The notes beneath the pieces were generated by a model. That model worked only from the letters and a program-made list of their open reading frames with translations, was not told where the DNA came from and made no database searches. DNA of 64,000 nucleotides from Phaseolus vulgaris (Eukaryota; Streptophyta; Magnoliopsida; Fabales; Fabaceae): positions 32,146,069-32,210,068 of the forward strand of contig NC_023758.2 of assembly GCF_000499845.2 (NCBI RefSeq). The letters run 5' to 3'. A program made the translations under genes and the position numbers. The number at the start of each line of letters is the position of its first letter. The first letter of the stretch is position 1. Below, in pieces: positions 13,601 to 24,485 of this stretch.

Positions 13601-14784
13601 TCATGGAGAATTAAAAAATATTTGCTTTATTACTAGTGGATGTAGATGCAATAAAGAAAGACAAAACAACATGTTGCTATCACAAAAGACATGGATTATA
13701 ATAATGCTATGAGTTATGAGAAGTGATATTTTCATTCATGTAAAGTTTGTGTACCTCACCAACCTCATTTCTCCACACTTTTTCAGTGTGTTTGAGGTTG
13801 AAACAATTGGATTCTATCACTTAGTATCCTCCCAAACTTTTCCCATTAGAAAGGTCAAGTTTTGAACTTTTGAGAATCACTCAAGTCTATCAAATTGATC
13901 TATTTAAATAATAATAATGCATATTATATAAATAATATATAACTGTTAGTATTAATGATAGATTTTATTATAAAAATCATATCAATTTAAAGCTGTTGGA
14001 CATATTATAAGTGACCTACTGTTATTTATCTATATTTTTTCCTTACTTATAATATAAGTCATAACAAATTTCTTAATTTATTTAATATAAATATTACTTT
14101 TGCATAGACAAGAAAATCAAGAACAAGATTACAAAGTCAAATGAACAGTGAAATAAAAGTCTAAATCAAATTAAACTCGAGTCAAGGTTTGAGAGTTTAC
14201 GTAATTTTATGAAAGTTTGGTAAATTCATAAGAATTTATTTCATGTGGAAAAATAATTTAAGTAACAAACATACCATAGTACAAACCTACAGATATCTAA
14301 GAGGCCATAAAAAACATGGTACACATATTTTATTATGTACTCCATTTTGAATATTGAAATAAAGATATCAAAAGTAGTGTGCATGTGAGAATTCGATTAT
14401 ACATGTGTATAATTGTTGAAAGAGATTAGAGCCTTTCATTGTATATAAGTGGGTGCAAACCTCACCCCATTGAGCCGGTTTTATGGGGTTGAGTTAGGCT
14501 TAAAGTCCACTTCGTAATAGTTTAGAGTATGGTTTTAAAAGTAACAAGATATGATAGTCATATTGAGTGTCTAAATTGGTGGTTTGAAGTAATTAAAAAT
14601 GTAGAATATCTATTGAAATGGAAATGTTGTAATTTCTATTTTTAGGTTGATATCACTAAACAATGGGTTACTGCTTTAGTGACGTCCAAGCGGTGAATCG
14701 TCGTTATGTATATCGATCAATGTTGTTTAAGCGCCACCATGAATGTTCAAGTAATAAAACATATTGCTCATGTTAGAGTTTTCT
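10700..14784. other. Intergenic; less AT-rich patches at 11.2-12.1 and 13.4-13.9 kb
   Basis: 11,787-11,835 is a GAA-type purine run. 11,900-12,100 and 13,490-13,570 have near-genic base composition, but open frames there (65-69 codons, both strands) show no domain. These may be promoter or non-coding transcribed DNA. Nothing more can be supported. Confidence 0.5.
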
Positions 14785-15130
14785 TTTTATCATCAATGAA
14801 TAAATAAATAAATTAAAAGGGGACAGTTTAGGGGTGTCTCAACCCTTATACAAGAACCAAGAAAACCTTACCACCTAAGATACATTAGGCCTAGGCTTCT
14901 TTAGCATTCCACCTCATCTAAACATAACAATTATACACCAAGTACTGCATAACCCCAACACTGATGTCCGAGCTGTTTTAAATTACAAAACTGATTTTTG
15001 CCTTAATTTTACAAAAGAAATCATGAGCCCTTCCAAACCCAAAAAAGCAAAAGAGAGAAAACGAAGCCCAAGTGCCTGTGGAGTGATCTGAAATCACTGC
15101 AATGCCATGTTAGAGCTCAAGACATGAGTG
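14785..15130 (-). mobile_element. LINE 3'-end remnant
   Basis: On the minus strand it ends 'gggttgagacacccctaaac', then TTTATTTATTTATTCA and 'ttgatgataaaa', the same 3' tail as the LINE copies at 35.6, 51.0 and 54.1 kb. No coding part is left. The 5' limit is a guess. Confidence 0.5.
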
Positions 15131-16836
15131 AGAGAGATGCCAAAACAATTCTTTCTTCTCTTAAACAAATGACGTGCAATGAGATATCGTTCAAATGTTG
15201 AGATGTTATTATAGTAGTGCATGAGTTTTTGAAATATGTGAGATTATATAATTATGTTATATCACTCAAACAAGAATATGATCGCTCAAACGACAAGATA
15301 TAATGTGTTTGATATTTTTGAAACTTATTAGATTATATAACAAATAACATGTGAAGAGGACACTCAAGTAATAAACATGAATGTTGGAACAAGCAAGAGA
15401 CTAAATTAACTTTCTCCTATGGAGATGGTTTCTCAAGTCACGACAAACTAGTCGAACAAAAAGGAGGTCTATTAATTATCTTTTTTTTCAGTATTGCTCA
15501 AGTAAGAAAGTTTTCCTTTGTGTAAGGAAGTAAACTCACTTAAGTAAGAAGATATCACTCAAATAAGAAGATATTATATGTATAAATATGAATTGACATG
15601 ATAATATAACTAATATGAGAATAAATAATATTGTTAGCATCACTCGATAAACCAAATAAGGGTAGGAGAATAATTTTTTTCAAGTGCTTTTGAGTTCTAT
15701 ACATGACTACAAATATATTTATAGCTTTAGAGACTTAGAAGTTTGAATGAGTAATATTACATGTATTTTTTTAAGTTTGTTGACATAATTAAATTTATTA
15801 TCAATTCCTATGAATTTTCTAGGTTAAGTGGCTAAACTCCATCTTAAAAGATAGAGTAAATAAACACGTAAGCCTTTTTCTTCATAATAAATACATATAA
15901 GTAAAAGCTTATCCTATTTTGAAAGATATTATTCTAAAAAATATTGTAGAATCGTGTGATATGATCTCATAGTGTTCATAAATAAAGAACTAATACATAA
16001 ATATATCGAACAGACATAATCATGACAAACAAAACAAAATCTCTAACTTTTAAGTCTAAAATAACGTATGATATGAGTTTTATAAAAATAAATTCTAATA
16101 CATAATTTCTTTTATTAAAAATTTCTTTCTCTAAATATCTAGTTATCTAAAGTCTCTTCTAGTTTTTAGAATAATCAAAAGATCATATTGGATATTTGAG
16201 AAGATATTAAGGTGATTATTAAGTAGTTTTTTAATTAGGGATTATATTTTTTTCTTTTTTTGGATAAAGTTTGATAGTGGAAACTTAACGATAGTTGTGT
16301 TATACTTCTGAAAATAAAAGGTAATATTCTACTTATCTGAGTTCTTTTTTACACATACTCTTAATAATATTAACTAGATGGGTGAGTGGTATGATTATGG
16401 AATGTATGATAGTTGAAAAACTATATATGTGAAAATGTGATCATGAAATACTAACGTGATTTGAGTAATTCAAAGATTCCCCAAAACTTATTTTTTTATT
16501 GACAATAAATAATTGAATTAAATGATGTACTTAGAATGTACCAATTCATAAACAAAAAGATATATACAGTCTATTAGTGGGTAACTCAAATAGACAAATC
16601 ATTAAAATGTAAGTCTAAAACCAAAATACCCCCACTGAATTCAAAATGTATGTAATAATCCCACGCCATCACAAAAAAATCCCATAGAGATTATCTGCAT
16701 ATTACTCCTACACCCCCGTTTTGAGAAATGATGATTATTGCATAATCATTAATGCTATGTTAAGATGTAAGAATTGAAACTTTATTATGTTAACACTAGC
16801 TTTGAAGATATAGTCCCCACCATGTTGTACATATAA
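15131..16836. other. Intergenic with scattered CTCAA(G/A)-type short repeats
   Basis: 15,180-15,570 repeats short phrases such as 'atcactcaaacaagaa', 'atcgctcaaacga', 'cactcaagtaat', 'ttgctcaagtaagaaag' and 'cactcaaataagaagata'. They look like decayed copies of a C-G-C-T-C-A-A-G-C-G-A motif. No gene recognised. Confidence 0.5.
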
Positions 16837-17039
16837 TATTACAAGAAAAAAACTCATTTATTTACGAAAAATTTCATAGATAAAAGTCAAAATTCGTAAA
16901 TAAATTAACATTACATACAGATTATTTATGGACCAAAATCTGTATGTAATATGGGCGTAGATAATTTACCTACGAACAGTTTGTCCATGGATAACGTAAA
17001 TAGTAGTTACCTACCAACTTTAGTCCGTAAGTAAATCAA

Positions 17040-17390
17040 CATATTTTATTTTTATATTTTTAATTATTATTTGATATTTTTTATTATTGATAACTATTAT
17101 TTACTAATATTACACAAATGTCTATTTTTAGGATTATTATTAACAACTATTATATACGTTATTATAATTATTATTAATATTAGAAATAAACTATATCAGA
17201 TGAGACCCGAAATCAAGTCTCTTGAATAATTAATCATGTTAAAATCAACTGCATCAAGTTTAGTTATCATGTTATGATTATTATTATATTTATTAGTATG
17301 ATTATCAATATTACTATAATTAATAATATTTATATATTTAATATCATTCATATTATTAGTTTCATTAATATTATTAGTTATTATAATAAT
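17040..17390. repeat. Almost pure A/T core of the CACTA-like element, left part
   Basis: Quasi-palindromic runs of TTATTAATATTA-type words. Continues after the gypsy insertion at 28,506-28,990. No coding potential. Confidence 0.7.
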
Positions 17391-18463
17391 TGATCCGATC
17401 GGTCATCGGTAGTCGATGACATCAGCAGCAGATAACCATGTGGACCACTCGCGGGGTGACACGTGGATCAGGTGGCAGAGAAATCAGGGAGGAGATCACC
17501 CGGTATGGAGATCGGTGGTCAGTAACCGAGTGGCCACCGACAGATCAGTTACAAAATAAACACCTGGGGGAGAACGCAAGAAGCAATAGAGCACCGATCA
17601 GTCATCGGGTGCATGGTCATCGGGGTCTCGTGTTACACGCAGTTAAACTGGGACTGAGATTCCCAGCGAGAGCGTTACGCATGGACCTCGCATGATCATA
17701 CCTCAGAGAAAGAAGAGCTCCTTGTCGGTATAGTCGTGCACGAGAGTGGCCTGAGGGAGTTAGTAAACCGGTCAGTGATTGGTTACTCTCTCAACCCATT
17801 ACGTGCATGGCATTGTGAAGGGGGAATCGTGTGTGCAGAGAGCAATGCTTGGTGAGTGTGCCTAGTCCAGCCACACCTGGCGTTCTCCTGGGAACGTGCG
17901 ATTCACCCAGATGGAAGAAACGCGCTAAGTTACTCCGCAAGGGAATAACTTAGGCGCACAAAGAGATGCGCTAGAGCCCTTCAGGTGATGGCACGTGCAC
18001 GGTTAGATGTGAGTTGCATGCCTCCACGTGTCGCTGTCTGAGAGGGGCGGGGCCCAGATAAAGGTGCACTCCGTGTCGTGAAAGGTACAGACAGAAAACC
18101 CAGACACCCACCACCCTGACTGTGGTACGTTTTCGTACAAAAGCATAACAGAATTCTGAAACACGCAGAGAACAGCGAATAGAATTCTGCTAGGCACAGA
18201 CACAGAGGGGGATAAAAAGAGAATCAGAGAGAAATACAGACACACTTTTTTTACACACATTATTTTTCATTAGTGATTCTGTGACCTAACTTGAGCGTTG
18301 GAGTGCAAACGGCCGCTAGAGGCGCCGTCTGTGTATTTTGCAGGTTGCATTTGAAGTTCCCAGAGAAGGTTCTAAGAGCACTCTTGCAGATAGCACAGTT
18401 GCCATAGGCGGGGCAAGGAAGCGACGAGGCAATTCCTCCACGCTTGAGTTGTCGGCAGGATCA
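17391..18463 (+). repeat. 5' LTR of the Tat element
   Basis: Ends are the 6-bp inverted repeat TGATCC/GGATCA. Carries three CACGTG G-box cores (17,460, 17,992, 18,025), typical targets of plant bZIP/bHLH factors, and A/T-rich TATA candidates in 'agataaagg' (about 18,055) and 'gataaaaag' (18,211). The promoter calls are by motif only. Short open frames inside are not genes. Confidence 0.95.
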
Positions 18464-18465
18464 TT

Positions 18466-18483
18466 TGGCGCCCACCGTGGGGC
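18466..18483 (+). other. Primer binding site, tRNA-Lys type
   Basis: TGGCGCCCACCGTGGGGC starts 2 nt after the LTR and is the complement of the 3' end (including CCA) of plant tRNA-Lys. It primes minus-strand cDNA synthesis. Confidence 0.85.
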
Positions 18484-18548
18484 CCGTTTGAATCGTGGTC
18501 CCATCCACACCAAAGTTTCTAGGGTTTCTCAGAGTCTTTGTTAAGAAA

Positions 18549-19090
18549 ATGAGGAGAACAAGACAAACATCACCTGAGCCATCTGTCGAGGAAGGAGCTG
18601 TGACAATGAGCAGTACATCGTTAACAGAGCACCTTCAGTGGTGTCGTACGATCTGTTCGACGTACGCCAGTACCAAGGTGAGTCGTTGAAAGACTACCTC
18701 AACCGCTTTGGAGCGCAAGTGGTTAGATTGCCCAGCAAGGACGAGGATATGTTGGTGCATGCGTTTAAGAAGGGAGTGCTGCCTAGTCTTTTCAGTGAAT
18801 CCCTAATCAGGAGCCATCCCAGCACCTTTGCAGAGATACGGCGACGCGCGGTGGCGCACATAGTGGTAGAGACAGAGGTTTCTGAGAAAAGAGGAAGTGC
18901 GGCACCGCTGAAGCCGCGTGGTGGACAAGGGAAGCAACAACAGCACACGAGGGTGCATGAGGCAAAGGAGGGAAAGAAGGTGCAGGGGAAACCTCGTCCT
19001 TATGCACCCAGGAAGGACCAGGGCAGGGGGCGTGCAAAGGAGAACAATGCACCCCCAAGATATGATTTCATGGTAGATTGGCGGATCTGA
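18549..19090 (+). pseudogene. gag: gag, internally deleted and frameshifted
   Basis: The ATG at 18,549 opens a Gag N-terminus beginning M-R-R-T-R-Q-T-S-P. After about 27 codons the frame is lost near 18,630, and the C-terminal part of the Gag core resumes in another frame ('LFDVRQYQGESLKDYLNRF', 'HPSTFAEIRRRAVAHI'), followed by a basic Gln/Arg/Lys-rich stretch. The large N-terminal half of the capsid domain is missing, so the join marks an internal deletion of probably several hundred bases. A further one-base frameshift near 19,076 separates this part from the zinc knuckle. Gag would form the virus-like particle; this copy cannot make an intact one. Confidence 0.85.
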
Positions 19091-20346
19091 GTGCCCTTCC
19101 TGCCGTAGCCGCGGGACTCCGAGTACCAGAGAAGACAGACAAGGTACTAGGGAGAAAAAAGAACGAGTGGTGTGAGTTTCACCAAACCTTTGGTCACACA
19201 CTCCACTCCTGTTTGGCGTTGGGGCACCAACTGGCAGAGTTGGTAAAGTCTGGGTTCCTAGCAGATTACTTGCGAGAGGCGCCGGGTGATCGCTCGTCGA
19301 GATCCCAGGCAGGAGAGCAGCAGCATGAAATCCCTGTGCATAGGGAGGTGCAGACGATTGCGGGGGGCTTCTCCGGTGGGAGATGCACCGCATCACAAAG
19401 AAGGAGGTATGCTCGATCGGTAATGGCCGTGGACTCGGTAAACGAGGGCCATTTCCCCGAGGTAGATATCACTTTCAGGAAAGCTGATCTGTGGGACGTT
19501 GTACCGCACGACAACGATCCTGTGGTCATATCCCTCATCACAGCAGGAAGGCGAGTGCACAGAGTGCTCGTAGACCAAGGGAGCTCGGCAGACGTCATGT
19601 TCTGGCCAACGTTCAACAAGTTGGAGCTGTCCCCTGATCTGTTAAGGTCGTATACTGGATGTCTTTATGGCTTTGCAGGGGATCAGGTAGAGGTGCGGGG
19701 GTACATTGAGCTGAGGACGACGTTCACCGATGGAACGACAGCCCGCACCGAAAAGATAAGGTACTTGGTGGTTAACGCCCCTTCTGCGTACAACATCTTG
19801 ATGGGAAGGCCAACACTCGGCGCAGTGCCATCGACGAGGCACATGAAGCTGAAGCTGCCGTCGATGGAGGGGACCATGATAACCATCAAGTCAGATCAGG
19901 CTGAGGCTAGACGCTGTTATGTGAACAGCCTCAGGCAGAAAAGGAGCGTATGCCATGTCACCACGACACCACCACCAGGTGTGCTCGAAGAACGATCGGT
20001 GGCTAGGGGAACACGTGGCGATCAAGAGATGGAGGCTGCTACGCTGGGGGGCTCCCAGGTAGCTCAGGTGGAAGCAGAGGAGGAGGGCATGATCACTCCT
20101 CGTGAGTCAGGCATCGTGAGGGCGGTCATCGCCAGCGAGAGAAGACCCCACCCAGTTGAGGGGTGGGTAGAAGTAGATATAAAGGGGAGAAAATTCAAAT
20201 TGGGAGGATCGCTCGGTGAAGAAGAGCGAGGGTTGATCGCCGGGGTGATCGAAAGGCACATGGGCGCGTTCGCATGGTCAGCATCTGACATGCCAGGAAT
20301 CGACCCTGACTTCCTCTGCCATCGCCTGTCGATGGATCCTAAAGTC
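19078..20346 (+). pseudogene. pol: Gag zinc knuckle and aspartic protease region
   Basis: Begins just after the frameshift that breaks gag. A zinc knuckle of the Tat form C-x2-H-x4-H-x4-C lies at 19,171-19,212. The protease active site L-V-D-Q-G-S-S-A-D has its Asp codon at 19,573-19,575, and the second conserved block 'YNILMGRPTLGAV' follows at about 19,790. After the protease comes the linker to reverse transcriptase ('FAWSASDMPGID'). The frame ends at a TGA (20,347-20,349) where relatives continue, most simply a CGA-to-TGA change. 423 codons are open. Confidence 0.9.
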
Positions 20347-20349
20347 TGA

Positions 20350-22695
20350 CCTGTGCGGCAGAGGCGAAGGAAGTTCAACGAAGAGAAGAGGAAAGTGATC
20401 CATGACGAAGCGCAGAAGCTCCTTGCCACAGGGCACATCAGGGAGATCCAGTACCCATAGTGGCTAGCGAACGTGGTACTGGTTCAGAAGCCAAACGGCA
20501 AGTTGAGAATGTGTGTGGACTTCACTGACCTCAACAAGGCATGCCCCAAAGATTCCTACCCTCTACCCAGCATAGACGCTCTGGTGGATAGTGCGTCAGG
20601 GGGGAAACTGCTCAGTTTCCTGGATGCATTCTCAGGATACAACCAGATCAGAATGCAAGACAGCGTTCATGACTAAACGGTCTTGCTACTGCTACAAGGT
20701 AATTCCGTTTGGGCTGAAGAATGCGGGGGCTACCTATCAACGACTTATGGATAGGGTGCTCTCGCCCATGCTTGGCAGAAACGTGCATGCTTATGTAGAT
20801 GACATGGTGGTCACGTCCCAAGAAAATGAGCAGCATGTGGCCGATCTGGAGGAACTACTCACCACCATCGCTAGGTACAGGTTGAAGCTCAACCCTGAGA
20901 AATGTATTTTTGGCGTGAAGGCAGGGAAGTTCTTGGGTTTCCTCCTGACAGAGAGGAGAATCGAGGCCAATCCAGAGAAGCGCGCCGCAATCGTGGCAAT
21001 GAGGAGTCCAACGACGGTGAAGGAGGTGCAACAGCTCACCGGTCGATTGGCGGCATTATCCCGGTTCATGTCCGCGGGAGGAGAGAAAGGTCATCCGTAC
21101 TTCCAGTGTCTCAAGCGCAACAGCAGATTCCTTTGGACACAGGAGTGCGAGGAGGCCTTCATCAAGTTGAAGGAGTACCTAGCAAGCGCGCTGGTCTTGC
21201 GTAAACCACAGGTAGGCACCCCTCTTCGTCTATACTTTGCTGTGACGGAGAGAGCAGTCAGTTCAGTACTGGTGCAAGAGCAAGATCAGGTCCAGAGACC
21301 TGTGTACTTTGTGAGTAAGGTGCTGCAAGGCCCTGAAACAAGGTACCAAGCCCTCGAGAAGGCTGCCCTGACGGTGGTATTCTCAGCAAGAAGACTCAGA
21401 CATTATTTCCACAGCTTCACAGTAGTGGTAATGACAGATCTGCCCATCGAAAAGGTGCTAAAGAAACTAGATGTAGCGGGAAGGATGGTCAAGTGGGTGG
21501 TGGAATTGTCTGAGTTCGACATTCAGTACGAGCCCCGAGGATCGATAAAGGGGCAGGTGTTCGCCGACTTTGTGGTTGAGCTGTCGTCGGTCGCGACACC
21601 TTCAGAAGGACTAGACTTCCGATGGGTATTATCAGTGGATGGTTCTTCCAATCAGCAGGGAAGCGGCGCTGGGGTCATCTTGGAAGGCCCGAACGGAGTG
21701 CTGATCGAGCAGTCCCTCCGCTTTGCCTTCAAGGCTAGCAACAATCAGGCGGAGTATGAAGCCCTGATCGCAGGAATGTTGCTAGCAAGAGAAATGGGAG
21801 CAAGAAGTCTGCTTGCTAAGAGTGACTCTTTGCTAGTCACCGGGCAAGTTACGGGGGAGTTCCAGGCGAAAGATCCCCAGATGGCAGCTTACCTAGAGTA
21901 TGTACAGCTCCTGAAGACATCCTTCACCGAGTTTGAACTGGTTCATGTGCCCAGGGAGCAAAATGCCAGAGCAGACCTGCTTGCCAAGCTGGCCAGCTCA
22001 GGCAAGGGGGAAAAGCAGAGGACCGTCATTCAGGAGACCTTGAAGGTACCGCGAGCGTTCGTGTCAGACAACCAGGTACTTCAAGTGTACAAATCGATGG
22101 AGCGTCTGGCGATCGGTCATCGTTCACTAACCCAAGAAACGTTGAAAGCGCCAAGGGTTAGAGAGCGACCGGCAAAGACCGATGAGATGATGGAAGTCTG
22201 CGCTATGAGGGAGCCCGACGCATGGATAACACCGTACCAGTTGTATTTAGAAGATGGTGTACTCCCACTGGACCCGGCAGAGGCAAAAATAATAAAGCGG
22301 AGCTCGAGTAAGTTTACCTTGATTGATGGAAACCTGTTTAGTTTGGGTTTTCTCATCCTGTGCAGATCTGCGTGTATGGAGAGCAATGCACTAGGCTTAT
22401 GTCAGAGCTACATGAGGGGGTCTGCGGAAGTCATGTGGGCGGTCGCGCTTTGGCAAGTAGGATCCTCCGTGCAGGGTACTACTGGTCAACGCTGAAGGAA
22501 GACTGCATGAAGTATGCTCAACGTTGCAAACAGTGCCAACTTCACGCAGATTGGCATAAGGCACCCCCCGAGGAGTTAAAGTCTATCCATTGCCCGTGGC
22601 CATTCCACACATGGGGAATCGACATCCTGGGACCTTTTCCCCTGGCGATAAGGCAGATGAAGTTCCTCATTGTGGCCATTGAATATTTCACCAAA
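20350..22695 (+). pseudogene. pol: Reverse transcriptase, two RNase H domains, integrase N-terminus (broken)
   Basis: Reverse transcriptase blocks: 'QKPNGKLRMCVDFTDLNKAC' at about 20,484, 'FLDAFSGYNQI' with a catalytic Asp at about 20,620, 'YVDD' at 20,792-20,803. Breaks: a TAG at 20,458-20,460; a small deletion with frameshift at about 20,654-20,664, right after the 'YNQIRM' block, where the usual acidic linker is lost. Next a gypsy RNase H relic (about 21,225-21,580) and then the Tat-specific second RNase H (about 21,630-22,000) with 'VDGSSN' (Asp at 21,638), 'NNQAEYEAL', 'SDS' and 'ARADLL', giving its D-E-D-D set. A frameshift at about 22,345 leads into the integrase zinc-binding H-H-C-C (22,411, 22,432, 22,525, 22,534) and the first catalytic Asp (22,621). 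It ends at a TAG (22,696-22,698). Confidence 0.9.
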
Positions 22696-22698
22696 TAG

Positions 22699-23448
22699 GT
22701 GGAGGCAGAACCAGTCGCACACATCACCGCACAGAAAGTTGAACACTTTGTCTGGAAGAACATCGTATGTCGTTTTGGAGTACCCAAGAGGCTGGTCTCC
22801 GACAATGGCACCCAGTTTACAAGTCATCAGCTAAGGAAGATGTGCGAGGAGTTAAAGATACAACAGGTCTTCGCCTCAGTGGAACACCCACAAACCAATG
22901 GGCAGGTGGAGTCAGCCAATCGAGTATTGCTCAGGGGGCTGAAACGAAAATTAGAGAAAGCTAAGGGAAAATGGACAGAGGAGGTCCCCAGAATCGTATG
23001 GTCCTACCATACCACTCCACAGTCCAGCACCCATGAGACACCCTTTAACCTTGTCTACGGGACGGATGCCATGATCCCTGTAGAGATGCAGGAGAGCTCC
23101 CACAGGTTTTTGAATTTCATTGCCGAAGAATCCAATGAAGAGCGAAAGGTGAATCTCGACTTACTGGACGAAGTGCGAGAAGAAGCCAGAGTTAGTGCTG
23201 AAGCCGTCAAGAGAAGAGTAGAACGGAGGCACAACTCCAAGGTGAGGCTCAGGCGCTTCCAGGAAGGTGATCTGGTGATGAGAAAGACGCATCAGAATGA
23301 GATGGAAAACAAGCTGTCTCCAAAGTGGACAGGCCCATACAGGGTGGTTGAGGCATTGGAGAATGGAGCCTATCGGCTAGAGACTCTGGAAGGAGGAGCA
23401 ATCCCCAGGACGTGGAACGCCACCCACTTGAAATTTTATTTCAGTTAA
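22699..23448 (+). pseudogene. pol: Integrase core C-terminal half and tail
   Basis: Continues the integrase frame after the TAG stop. The second catalytic Asp is at 22,801-22,803 ('VSDNGTQF') and the Glu at 22,909-22,911 ('NGQVESANR'), 35 residues apart as in the DD35E family. The tail has the G-P-Y motif in 'KWTGPYRVVEA' and ends 'HLKFYFS' with no chromodomain, as in Tat elements. 249 codons open without a break. It would insert the cDNA into the genome if the rest of the polyprotein were intact. Confidence 0.92.
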
Positions 23449-24031
23449 GTTGTAAAGTAGTTGCGTTCTCGCACTAAAGACACACTCAGTGTATATACTG
23501 AAGACAGTTGAACAGATAAGGGGGCACTCTTTTCCCTAAGGAGAGTTTTTAATGAGGCCACCCAATAAAAAGATTATCAGTATATCAAGTGTGCGAAAGT
23601 TTTCAAGTTAAAATCCTCCTCGCCCCAGGCGCGAGTGCAGGTGGCCGGTTAGGCCTTATTCGCCCTAGGTGCGAATATGGGCGCTGATCTAAGTCCTCCT
23701 CACCCCAGGTGTGAGTGCAGGCGACTAGGGTTCGAAAGGCCAGGGGTGCTAGTAAGACCAAGAGAGGGAAAGGAAGGATTTTGACAAACGTCCTTACCCA
23801 CTTGGCATGTACCAATACTGGCCCAGTAAAGCTCTCAGTTTAAACCCTTCTCACCCCAGGAGTGAGGCAGGGAAAGAATAACCCGATCCGCCCAAGGTTG
23901 ATGACCTTGGGGAAAGTAAGAGGGGTTACCGAGAAACACTCTTCTTCCCCCAAAAAACAAGGTATCACCTCTGACGATCGATGTCCTCTATGCACTTAGC
24001 GCTAGAGCGACAGAGAAGCAAAGTGAAGTAT
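23449..24031 (+). other. Post-pol region with purine tract and hairpin array
   Basis: Begins with a purine tract AAGGGGG (23,518-23,524) and an AATAAA (23,564-23,569), then five hairpins: 23,619-23,635, 23,657-23,677, 23,699-23,715, 23,850-23,866 and 23,891-23,911. The first four share the loop CCYAGGN. The hairpins at 23,619 and 23,699 lie in an 80-bp spaced repeat ('tcctcctc...gagtgcagg'). It lies between the convergent 3' ends of pol and the antisense gene. Confidence 0.8.
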
Positions 24032-24135
24032 GAAGAACGATGACTGATGAGTTATCGGTGGGAACGCTGCCCGAAGAACGATGACTGATGAGTTGTTGGT
24101 GGGTACGCTGCTTGAAGAACGATGACTGATCAGTT
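24032..24135 (+). repeat. 41-bp tandem repeat, 2.5 copies
   Basis: Copies start at 24,032, 24,073 and 24,114 with 'gaagaacgatgactgatgag'. The second differs from the first at a few bases and the third is partial. Non-coding in both directions. Confidence 0.9.
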
Positions 24136-24485
24136 TCGCTTTGTCGGATGAAATTTTTCCAAATAAATTCTTACACAACAAGCTGAGGCAGACAGACTAC
24201 GCCTAGTCAGTCATCCAGTACGAAGCTATGCATAAGAACTATTAAAGACAAAGCTAAGGGAGTAGCTAGTCGTGATCAAGTAGAGGCCAAGATCAAAGAG
24301 TACAAGATCGCGCTAAACCTAAGCTAGCTAACAGTTAGTCTTGTGCATAAAGAAAGATGAAGCTCAAGAAAGTACAAGAGAAGAAGCTTATAGCTGAAAC
24401 GAGTATGTATTCACACCAAGTTTTATACAAATTCCAAGTACAAAAAGTTGTGCAGAAGTATAAATTTACAAAAACGAAAAAGAGC

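Noticed and set aside
17438..18513. Open frames of 65-85 codons in the LTRs (both strands)
   Set aside because: They lie in GC-rich LTR DNA, show no domain and are not consistently kept between the two LTRs. No reason to call genes.
18694..19842. Minus-strand frames of 60-197 codons opposite gag and protease
   Set aside because: Shadows of the sense coding region; composition is the complement of the real frame.
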